From Corella eumyota (taxonomy: Eukaryota > Chordata > Ascidiacea > Phlebobranchia > Corellidae), in NCBI GenBank assembly GCA_963082875.1, contig OY720097.1, positions 22,824,501 through 22,888,500 of the forward strand: a DNA stretch of 64,000 nt, read 5' to 3'. Position numbers and translations under genes: made by a program. Shown here piece by piece: positions 1 to 11,200 of this stretch (position 1 is its first letter; every line of letters starts with the position of its first letter). The notes beneath the pieces are model-generated. The model was not told where the DNA came from. It did no database searches and saw only the letters and a list, made by a program, of their open reading frames with translations.

Positions 1-237
1 TTATTAATTGCAACATTAATATACATATGTCTTGTAGACAATTTTTGGCAAATAAAGTTAAATTTTCATTGTAAATCTTTGTGGCGGAATTAGTGCAGTT
101 ACGATTGAAAATTAAGTTCGTTATACATTCTTTTTAAGGTCTTTATAAGTTTATGTTTTTGTTATTTGTTATCACTAAATATTTTTTATTAAGTAAATAG
201 AAAATATATTGTTCAGAAAAAAGTTTATTAAATAACA
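1..237. other. 5' flank of the first gene, no feature seen
   Basis: AT-rich sequence upstream of the first reading frame. I see no clear TATA box, CpG cluster or repeat. Two ATGs follow closely, at 238 and 251, and lie in different frames. Confidence 0.4.
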
Positions 238-250
238 ATGAATACAGAAG

Positions 251-2860
251 ATGAGATTATTGAACAACTTAAACAGATTTGTGGCAAAAATGGAAAAGAA
301 AAAATTTCCAAAACAATCTGCAAAATTTTTTTATAAACTTGGTTTAATTTACAAAACTGAAGGTTTACATCAGGCTGACAAAATTAAGTTAATTCAAAGT
401 GCAGCTTTACTAAATGCAGCTATTGTTACAAAACCTGAAAATGTGGAAGAAATTAAACAAGATCTTCGTCAATTTTGCTCTGAATTACTTAAAGTTGCAA
501 ATGCAGCAAACCAAGAACCAGATTTGATTTATTATTCTAAAATAATTGCTAAAGATGTTGCAGAAATGAGAAACAAGGTTAATGATATACTTAAAACCAT
601 TCCTCAGATTCCTGAAGACATATTTAACGAAGAATTCACAAAACTTAAAAGTGAAAAGGTTGAAGCCATAAACAGCCTGCAGAATATAATAAGTGAAGAT
701 TATATAAAGATCATGAAACTTCTTGCTGGATTTTGTGAAGAAATAATGGGAAAATCTCCATGTGAGTATGCTTTAGTGGGACTTGGATCACTTTCACGAA
801 GGGAAATAACTCCATTTTCTGATTTTGAAAACGTCATAGTTTTAGATGACAAAATCACAGAATTGTCTAAAACACAACAAGAAAAAGTAAAGGAATACTT
901 CAGGTGGTTTGCTGTAATCTTTCAAATTATTTTGATTAATCTTGGAGAAACTATTCTTCCTGCTGTTAATATTACAAGTTTAAATAGTGGAGATTCAACT
1001 AAATTCAACTTTTACGATGCTGTTACATGTCGTGGCTTATCCTTTGATGGAATGATGCCACATGCTTGTAAATCTCCGCTAGGAAGACAAGTTGAAACAG
1101 AAAACAAATCATTTACACTTGAACTTACTCAAACTGTAAGCAAAATGGCAAGTTTTATTGGGGCAGATGAAGATATAAAGAATGGTTACCACTTAGCTGA
1201 TATGTTGATGACGTCATGTTTTGTTGCTGGCAGTCAACAAATATACAAACAATTTCATCAACTTGTTGATAATGAAATTTCTTTATTGAATATAAAACAA
1301 TATCAGTTAACAATTAAAAATCAAATTAATAAAAATAAAGAGGATTTTGATGTTTTAACTCAATTATATAATTTAACTGATGGTAATAATCTAAACATTA
1401 AGAAAATGATTTACAGAAGTTCAACTTTATTTGTTTCAGCGGTTGGAAAAATTCATGGTATTAAAGAATGTTGTTGCTTTGATATTTTACAAAATTTTAT
1501 TCGAAACAACATATTGACTAAAGAAACTGGTTGTGATCTTAAATTTGCCATCGCTGTTGCATGTGAAACAAGATTAAGAGTTTACATGGATAAGAAATCA
1601 CAGGATGAACAATCAAAAATACGAAAGAAATTTATAAAGTCAGTTGGAATAAAATGTCTTGTTGAATATTTTGTGATAATTTCAACATTTCAAGATTTTA
1701 TTTTTAATTTAGATGAAATGCCAAAACCAAAAATGTATTTAGTTTCTGGAATATGTTATTTTTTACAAAGCTATGAATACGCTATATGTTGGGCAAATCA
1801 TTATCTTTATAAAACAAAATTTAATAGAACTACAAATGGTTCTTTTTACAAACAAGATACATTTTACAATTCCTGGTATTTTTGCTATGTTGGATGAAGT
1901 AAATGTAAGCTTGGTCAATACAAAGAAGCAATATCCGATTTTCAAACTTCACTTGAAATCCACCAACAGACGGATGACAATCTAATTAAAAGCAGTGACG
2001 TTGCCAATCTACACTATTGGATTGGATTATCCAAGTATAAGCTCGGCCAATTTCAAAAAGCAATATTTAATTTCAAAAGTTCACTTAGAATCAACCAACA
2101 AATTGATGACGATCCAAATAAAAGTATTGACGTTGCCGAAAACCATTATTGGATTGGATTGTGCAAATATAAGTTAGGTCAACATAAAGAAGCACTAATA
2201 AATTTCCAAACTTCACTCGGAATCTGCCAACAAATTGTTGACGATCCAACTAAGAGCAATATTGTTGCTGATTGTCAATTTTGGATTGGATTGTGCAACT
2301 ATCAATTTGGTCAATACAAAAAATCATTATATGATTTACAAATCTCACTTAAAATTTACCAACATATTGATGACGATCTAATTAAAAGCAGTGATGTTGC
2401 CGATTGTCATTATTGGATTGGTTTGTGTGAATATCAACTCAGTCAATGCCAAAAAGCATTATTTGTTTTTCAAACTTTACTTGAAATTTACCAACAAACT
2501 GACGACGATCCAGTTAAAAGCAGTGATGTTGCTTATGATCTTTATTGGATTGGATTGTGCAAATATGAGCTTAGTAAATACAAAGAAGCATTAACCAATT
2601 TACAGAATTCACTTAAAATTCACCAACAATTTGACGACTGCTCAACTGAAAGCGTTCTTGTTGCCTATTATCAATATATGATTGGCATGTGCAAATATAA
2701 GCTTGGTCAATATGAAGAAGCATTGTCGGATTTCAAAACTTTACTTAAAATCTACCAACAAATTGATGAGGATCAAAATATGAATATGTGTTGTCAAGAT
2801 TGGATTGAAAGATGTAACGCCATGCCGTTTATTTTAAAATTTATTGTAAAGAAATGTTAA
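251..2860 (+). CDS. Nucleotidyltransferase-like (DUF294/GlnD-type) protein with TPR array, interrupted by one in-frame TGA
   Basis: The frame opens at ATG 251 and stays in one phase to TAA 2858-2860, broken once by TGA at 1895-1897. The first 548 codons hold a nucleotidyltransferase signature near residues 170-200: GLGSLSRREITPFSDFE. This is the G-S-x(3)-R-x-E-x(2)-P-x-S-D pattern of GlnD-like/DUF294 folds. From 1886 a unit of 132 nt (44 residues) recurs at 1886, 2018, 2150, 2282, 2414, 2546 and 2678, with a shortened last unit. The consensus is YWIGLCKYKLGQY-x-EAL, typical of TPR helices. The TGA sits inside the first unit and replaces the Leu of WIGLC. Repeat similarity continues on both sides, so it is neither an intron nor a gene boundary. 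After the stop the first in-frame ATG is deep in the array (2678), so the 3' part is not a separate gene. There are no introns. It may be a recent pseudogene, a polymorphic null allele, a base error or a read-through codon. The substrate is unknown, and in animal proteins of this type activity is not assured. Confidence 0.75.
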
Positions 2861-3550
2861 CCTAACTCAATTTATTTTTATCTTTTTAACATATGGTTTT
2901 AAATATTTTATGCATTATGGTAAAATAATGTATTATAAGACATTATCTTTGGAATTGTATTTTTCAAGTTTTTTATAGCCATTATTGGAACTATTTTCAA
3001 GTAACATTTGTGAGCAATTTTTTTTTATTTTAACTTATTTTCTGTTTGTTAATTATATTTTAATTTTTAAAGAGTAACTGAACTCGTTTTTTTTTACTTA
3101 AAGGATCTGGCGAAAACTTTATTAAACATACACACACCTAATATTGATGTGACATATTTTGATAAGTATTATTAATTTAAGCAACTAGATATTTAACAAT
3201 AATTAGTGTAAGTAAGTTAAGGCTTTTAATGTGTTTAACTTAAAAAATTTTAACAAATTTAATAAATCTTATAAAAAATTTTGAAATACCAGAATAAGTA
3301 AATGAGGATAAAAGACTCGAGATGATGTCACAAAAGTTTGGGTAACCACCTGAAGGGAAAACACCTTTTAGTTCATCAGCTAAAAAAGCGTTTCTTAATT
3401 TAAATTAAAATAAATTTAATTTAAACTTTAAACATTAGCTTTTACATTTAAAATTTTACTTATTTTAGTTAATAAACGTATATGGAATAACGTACTTGTA
3501 TGACAATGTCGTCTGCCAATTTTGTAGAAACTGCCAAATCGTAAAAATTA

Positions 3551-3560
3551 GTCATGTGAC
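3551..3560. promoter_or_regulatory. M-box/CLEAR-like E-box GTCATGTGAC
   Basis: A 10-bp site with core TCATGTGA, the M-box bound by MITF/TFE factors and one base from the lysosomal CLEAR palindrome GTCACGTGAC. It lies about 520 bp upstream of the IGF2R start codon. A single short motif can arise by chance, so function is only suggested by position. Confidence 0.25.
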
Positions 3561-3934
3561 AATAGTCTGATAGTGTCATCAGAATAATTTCTAAATAATA
3601 AAACAAAGTTTGTTAACTTTAAACATTAAACTAAATAGGGTTTGTTTAGTGTTATTCGTAATACAATGTTAAAAGTATTGCAAATATTGGAAGATTATTA
3701 TGAATTATGTTTCATTTTTTGTCTGATTGTAATGGAATAAAAATAGAAAAAATATTTTTTAGCAAGCATAACTTAAATTTCATTTGCCAAAATGTTAAAC
3801 CACCGAAAGTTTTTGCAATTGATGGCGTTTAAACTATATGACTGGTCACAACTTTCCAATTTCAGTAAAATTTACGCCAATTTTTAAGTAATTTTAGCAT
3901 AGATATATAAGGAAAAAAAGTTTTGCAGTCAGAA

Positions 3935-3992
3935 TTTTATTAATAATATAAAAATTTTATTAATAATATAAAAATTTTATTAATAATATAAA
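3935..3992. repeat. Three-copy AT-rich minisatellite
   Basis: Three near-perfect tandem copies of a 19-20 bp unit built on attttattaataatataaa, about 90 bp before the IGF2R ATG. Confidence 0.8.
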
Positions 3993-4079
3993 AAAAAGTA
4001 TTAAATACTGAAATATACTTTTTTAGAAACCTTTTTTTATAAAAAATGCACCAGAATTAAAATAGAAACAAAATTAAAA

Positions 4080-5278
4080 ATGAAAAAATATTTTTGTGTC
4101 AATTTTTCTCATTTATTTTTACTTCAAATTGTATTTCTCTTCAATTTTTCTCGCGCTGAACAATTTGAGAATTGTAAATCTGTTTATGGAAATGATTTAA
4201 GTTCATTATCCGGGTAAGTTTATTTATATTTATTAACATTTTTTAATATTTTTACATGCTGGCAACAACTTAATGTTTTGAGTTTAATTCTTGCTGCTGG
4301 CAAGTTAGTTAATCTAGTGGGATGGTACAGTAGTCAAGGCACTGGGCATCATCACATGAGGTCTTGGGTTTGATTTCTGCTACTTCTAGTTGATCTTTTG
4401 CAAAAAAACAAAGCTAACCAGAATGTTAAAGATTTAACATTTTTACAAGATGTTATTAATTTAACAATATCACTAGATTAATAATATTCAAAACTGACAC
4501 AACTTAAGACTTGGTCATAGCAACAGAAGTTACCTAATATTTAGTTTTGTGTAAAATTAATGATGAAATTATTAAACAGAACATGGGAGACACATTACAA
4601 CACAGACTCAGGAATAAAAGAAGTTTATTTAATCAATATTTGTGATGGTTTGCAGCATGTGGATGGCTGTGACGGAAGTTCAATTTGTTTGACTCAAAAT
4701 CATGGAACCGGTTGGTTTATTGTTTTAAATTATTTGTATTTTTAAGGAAAGGGTATTACCAATAGGTTAAAATATCGACAAATTTTAGTGGTCACAACAC
4801 TTGTAGTGTAATGGTCAGAACACTTGTTACACTACATAAGGTCCTGGGTTTGATCCTGGGCTTGGGACTGCTTTCATGCTGTAGCCTTCTTGAGTAAGAC
4901 TCTATAATCTTTACGAACTCCTGCTGAGCCAGCACTTAATCAGCAGCATAATTACCAGGCAATTATAATCTATAATATTCCAAACTGCTAAAGACGACTT
5001 GAGACTGGGTTGGAGTAACTGATGTTACTATATGTTTAGGTTGTGAAATTGACCTTCCACATCAACAATAAAAATATATTAATAAAAAACAAGTTTAAAC
5101 ATACAATAAACCATTCTTAGACACCCATTTATCATATGGAGAATCCACAATCTCACCAAGTATAAATTATGACTCGGTTGATTCTGTTGGTTTTTATCTC
5201 GAGTTTAACACGACAAAGAAATGTTCTCAGTCGAGTTTTTATCGGAGTAGCATCACTTTTGACTGTGGAACAACTTTG
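4080..5278 (+). CDS. IGF2R: IGF2R exons 1-3: signal peptide and CIMR repeat 1
   Basis: Exons are 4080-4213, 4580-4710 and 5121-5278. The first 26 residues have a hydrophobic core (LFLLQIVFLFNF) and end with SRA before Glu27, a good signal-peptide cut. Repeat 1 starts at Cys32. It has no Gln after its SSIC motif and no Arg eight residues before its last Cys, so it should not bind sugar. Exon 1 ends in phase 2 and exon 2 in phase 1. Intron 1 holds a decayed SINE, intron 2 a clearer one. Confidence 0.85.
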
Positions 5279-8200
5279 GTAACTTTTAAGTGTCTGTAAA
5301 AGTTTTTATTTTAATTTTTGATTACTTTTGACTCTTTTTTTTCTTTAAATTACTTTCTCTACATTTTTATATTAAATATCTTCAGGGTTCTCCTGAAGTG
5401 ATTTCATCGGACGAATGTTTTGTTGACATTCTATGGGAAACCAACCTCGCTTGTAAGATCACAGATGCTCAGGATCAAGTTAAATGTTACGTTTACGATC
5501 ATGACGGGAAGAAAAGAGATTTGGAAACTCTGGCAAAACAGGTTTGAAAGTTAGAAATAGTGGGATTTGTATATTAAATGGTATTTGTTTAATTTAAGTT
5601 ACCTTTATCTTTAGGAGGGGTATTACTACATCGGTGACCCTACGACTCCATCAGCGACATCACATGACGGCATTTACATAAATGTTTGTCGGAATATCCA
5701 CAATGAATTCCCCTCGAAACTTTATACTTATTTATCCCAATGTCCTGACAATGCAGCTGCATGTCTGTTGCAAGGTGGTCATGCTTATTCCATTGGGGTG
5801 GCTACACAAGCTGTCAATATTACAGACGAAAACAGGTTTGGTTGTTAAGTGTTTTTAAAAGTAATGCCAAAATCTTTATTGTCATGTTTAGATATGACTT
5901 GGTATTATTTTGTAACTTGACTGGTAACATATTGTAGTGGTCAGAACACTTGGCTTTACTACACGAGGTCCTGAGGCAATCCCCACTGCTTTCATGCTGT
6001 AGCGTTCTTGAGTAAGGCAATATAAACAATATAAACTCATGCTGAGCCAGCACTTAATCAGCAGCATAATTATTGGGCAACTATAATCTATAATATCTTA
6101 AACTGCCAATATCAACTCGGAACTGGGACAGTAACAAATGTTACTCTATGTTTAGGTTGTGAAGTCGATCTTTCCACATCGAGGATAAATAGATATTTAA
6201 AAAAAATTGTTTACTTTATTTAGATTAATGATAACCTACACAACTGAGCCAGGCACAAATAAGCCAGAAGGATGCAGCAACCCACAAGTTATCATCACTT
6301 TTGTCTGTCCTGGCAAGAATAGAGGAGGTAGCAGGTAGGCACTTTTTTATACTCATAATTTATCGTAGTAAGCACTTTTTTATTTACATAATTTATAACA
6401 GTTGGCAAAGTATAGTAGTTACAAAACAATACACAGCTATAGGCAAAATATTGTGTCTTACCTTTTAAGACCAGTGGCCTTGTGTTTGATTCTCGTTGGT
6501 GCTTTGTTGTGATGCCTTTAAAAAGGTATTTACATACTTTTTTTGTTTAAAGCAAATAAGATCAGCAGGTAATATTTTAATGTCAACTCTGTATAATTTG
6601 AACTGCTAAAATAAAGTTATTTTTTAATTAGACTGTTGAAGTTGTCTTTTCTTAGTTTTTATAGATAAATGTTTGTTTGTTTATATATATCTTTATCCTC
6701 GATGTGGGAAAGTCGAATGCGCGACCTAAACATAGAGTAACATCATTAACTCCGACCCAGTCTCGAGTTGCTGTGGCAGTTTAGAATATTATAGATTATA
6801 ATTGCCAAGTAATTATGCTGCTGATTAAGTGCTGGCTCAGCAGGAGTTTATACTGTTTATAGCGCCTTACTCAAGGGCGCTACAGCATAAGAGCAGTGGT
6901 GATTAAACCCACGACCTTATGGTGGTGTAAATAATAATATAATTTTAAAAACACAATTTTTGATGTTGGGAAACAGAGTATTCAAAATTATTAATTGCCT
7001 TTTGTGGATTATATTGGTTTAAAAAAACCTTAATTTATTGTTCTAATTAAAAGAATGCATATGTCAGGAAATAATACAGAGTTTTGATTGTTTGTATTGT
7101 GTTGTTTATAACAGACTAATTATATTTCAACTGACTCAGGTTGAGTTTCTATTTTTGTAAATTAACAAAATTCAAAATAAAAAGTAATTAAATTTATGTA
7201 AAAAAAACTTTTAATTTGTTAAATATTTTTTTTAATATATAAATTAAAACCAAATCAAATAATAACAATGTTGTTTTCAGGCAACCGATATTAACGAGTT
7301 CTGACAACTGTCAATACACCATCGAGTGGTGGACAGAAGCAGCTTGTCCAAGTGAATTTTTGACGAGTCATACTTGCCAACTTGACCTTGATCGACATGG
7401 TGTTGACATTGACCTTTCACCTTTAACCAGCACCGAAAATTGTAAGATTTTAAATTTTTGAAAAGTTTTAAAAAATCTAATTAATAAATTGTTAATAATT
7501 TTAATAATTATTAACAGTTGTTATTGAATAACAAATTAAACAATTAAAATGATTTAATTTAATTAATAGTTTTAATGTGGTCAGAACACTTGCCTTCACT
7601 ACATGAGATCCTAAGTTTGATCCCAACTGCTTTTATGCTGTAGCACAATTAGTGTGCTATAAACCGCATAAACTTTTTGGGCAATAAATACCCAAAACTT
7701 TCAAAGTAAACTTTGGACTGGGTTTGCTACACCATACATGAAGTCATGGGTTTAATCCCCACTGATCTCATGCTGTAGCACCCTTGAGTAAGACATCATA
7801 ACCGGTATGAACTCCTGCTGAGCCAGTACTTAATCAGCAGTATAATTATCGGGCAATTATATTCTATAATATCCCAAATTGCTACAGGCAACTCGAGACT
7901 GGGTCGGAGTTACTTATGTTACTCTAGTTTGGGTCGCGAAGTTGACCTTCCCACATCAAGGATAATTCAATAGGAAAAAAATAGTTTAAATCTTAATACA
8001 AAAAATTTTTAATATTTTACAGATAAGATATCCACACATGATGATGAAAAAACAGAATATTTTATAAATATTTGTTCAAACACTGGGATCAAGTGTGGAA
8101 CAGATACTGAAGGAAACTTGAACTCTGTCTGTCAGATAAGAGGTTGTTTTTTAATTAATTTTTTTGATATTTATATTTTATAATAACTTTTTTAACTTTT

Positions 8201-11200
8201 AATTTATTAGTGTCAATATTTTTTCAACAAATTATAAAATTTAATATTAATAGTTTGTCCTCAATTTGATTGACAGATGATGCTGATAAAGGAAAAATTG
8301 CGGGAAAACTAGAAGGATTTGAGTTAAAATATTTCGATGATGAGTTAACTTTAATTTATAAAAATGGGCAGAAATGTGGAAATGGATTGAAAAGAAATTC
8401 TGTGATTTTATTTCATTGCAACAAAACTGCAGGTTATTACAATTTTAAATTAAATTATTAAAGTTTTGCTTTTTAAAAACATGACATAGGTAGTGGTTAG
8501 AACACTTGGCTTTACAACATGAGGTCCTGGGTTCGATTCCTAATGCTTTCATGCTGTAGTACTCTTAAGTAAGGCCCTATAAACAGTATAAACTCCTGCT
8601 GAACTAACACTTAATCAGCAGTTTAATTATCAGGCAATTATAATCTATAATATCCCAAACTGCCACAGGCAACTTGAGACTGGGTCGGAGTACAAATGTT
8701 ACTTTATATTTAGGTCATTAAGTTGACCTTTCCACATCGAGGACAATTAAATATAAGTAAAAACAGCTTCACTAACTTTTATACTTTATTTAAACCTTCA
8801 ATTATTCAAATTAAAATCTTAATTAAACATAATCTCAAAACTTGTAAATTTTAATTTAGGAATTGGTGCCCCTGTATTCAACCATGAATTACATTGCACT
8901 TATTACTTTGACTGGCACACCAGTCATGTGTGCGTGGCACCGCCACCATCATGTCACATTACTCACTCTAATGGAATCAGTTACGACCTCTCCTCCCTCA
9001 CCAGGGTTGCCGGTAAATTCAAATTTTTTTACCTAAATTGAATTTATTTAAATAAAACTTATTTAACTTTTATAACCTAACTAATTAATAAAATTTATCT
9101 TAATTAAGGTCATTATAAAGCTATACCAAACAGAAGATATAATGGCATGTTTTAAGTCATAAATCTGATGTGTAATATTTATTAATGCAAAAAAAATCTA
9201 ACTAAAATACATTACCTTTATTACTAACATTGTTTTAAATAACAGGTGAAGAGAAATTAAACTGGGAAATAATAAACAACAAAAAAGATGAAAGTTCTCG
9301 ATATTTTGTTAATGTTTGTGGGTAAGTTGGGTTTGTTGATTTTATTGTAAGATGTTAATAAAATTGTGTAAAGTGTATACACTGGCAGCATTGTGTAGTG
9401 GATGGGACAATTGGCTTCATTTTATGAGGTCTTTAATTTGATTCTTACAGGTTTTTATTCTGTAGCACCCTTGAGTAAGATGCTATAAAACTTTTTTTTC
9501 AAACTTTTTTAAGTTCAAAATTTATCAGCAGATTAATTATCGGACAATTATACTAAATAATATCTCAAACGGCAAAAGAAAACTCAAAAGACTGGGTTAG
9601 GGTAACTGATATTACTCTATGTTTAGGTCGTTAAGTCGACCTTCCCGCATCGAGGATAAATAAATACATAAATAAAAAAAATTTTCAACAACATTGTAGA
9701 ATGTTATTAATTTAAAAACCCTTTTTTTAGGGAATTAATTCACGACAATGTTGCCACTGGGTGTCAGGCAGGAGCAGCAGTTTGTAAAATTAACGGAAAT
9801 AACATCGAAAATTTTGGTTTATCCTCAAAATTTAACCTCACTAAAGTGGTGAGTTTAAAATAAATTTTTTTTTTCAGAAACTTTTTTAAACAAATGGATA
9901 AAAAAGTTTTTATATCGTTTTGTTTGTCAATTTCTTATCGGTAAAATGTTTAATTATATTTTGGGTGAAGAATTATTTTCTGTAAAACCTGTTAAATCTT
10001 AATGATCTATTACACATGTTTTTTAAGCCTTAAAGTTAAGGGTTTAATTCCCACTGCTACCATGGTGTAGCTTTCTTAAGTAAAGACTCCAACATAATTA
10101 AAAAAACAATTGACAAATAATGCTTAGGCAAAATAACAGGCATTTAACATAGCATAGTTAAGATAATAAAAAAAGGACTGTATAGAAGCATTTTTACATT
10201 GAAATAATTTAAAAATTTGCTACATTGAAAACATTTAACATTTTTTCACATTAAGAATAATTTACATTTTTCTACATCATGGTTAACTAGTTGGCTCTAT
10301 GGTCAGGATTTTAATTGTCATAATATGGTTGCAAATCTTATTTAATATTTGCCTGTGATAATTCACCTACACACCACATTAATGGCACTTTATTAAATAT
10401 TTTAGGCCTATACATTGGACACACACACACACACAAATATATATTAAATATAAATATGAATATACCATCAGCGTGGTGTAGTGGTCAGAACACTTCCTAC
10501 ACTACATGAGGTTCTGGGTTCGATCCCTTGAGTAAGTCCCTATAAACGGTATAAAATCCTGCTGGGCCAGCACTTAATCAGCAGCATAATTATCAGGCAA
10601 TTATAATCTATAATATCCCAAACTGCCACAGGCAACTCGAGACTAGGTCGAAGTAACTGATGTTCAAGCTGCATATTTGACCTTTCCACATTAAGAATAA
10701 AGATATATACAAAAAAATTAAGCTTCATCTTATTTATTTTATCATTGTTCAACTTTAAAAATAATTTAACAATTTTTTTGAATTTTCAGCAAGATACTTT
10801 GGTGTTATGGTATTCAGGTGGTGATAATTGTGGAAGTGGGAAAACAAAATCAACAAAAATAACTTTATTTTGTAAACCAGGTATCAAGTTCAAATAGATT
10901 ATAAAAAATAATTAATTAACACGTTTAACTTTATCATTTAAACCAAATTGGTAACATAAGATTAAAAATAGGAGTTAAAATTCACTGGTAGCATTGTGTA
11001 CACACTACATAAGGCCCTGTGTTCGATCTTCACTGCTCTCATGCTCTCAACAGCATTAACTCCTACTGAGCCAGCACTTAATCAGTAGCTTAATTATTGG
11101 GCAATTATAATCAATAATATTCCAAACTGCCACAGGCAACTTTAAACTGGGTCGGAGTAACAGTTGTTACTCTAAGTTGTGAAGTCGACCTTCCCACATC

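Larger units (their letters stand above)
2861..4079. other. Intergenic region upstream of IGF2R
   Basis: No gene is seen. It holds the 3' flank of the TPR gene (the first AATAAA is at about 3261), an E-box-like site at 3551-3560 and a small tandem repeat at 3935-3990. IGF2R starts at 4080. Confidence 0.5.

Noticed and set aside
1875-1969. An intron that would remove the TGA in the TPR gene
   Set aside because: The possible GT-AG pair removes 95 nt, which shifts the frame, and the supposed intron encodes a normal part of the repeat.
1886-2810. Treating the 132-bp repeats as a non-coding minisatellite
   Set aside because: The reading frame, amino-acid consensus and TPR spacing are conserved better than the bases.
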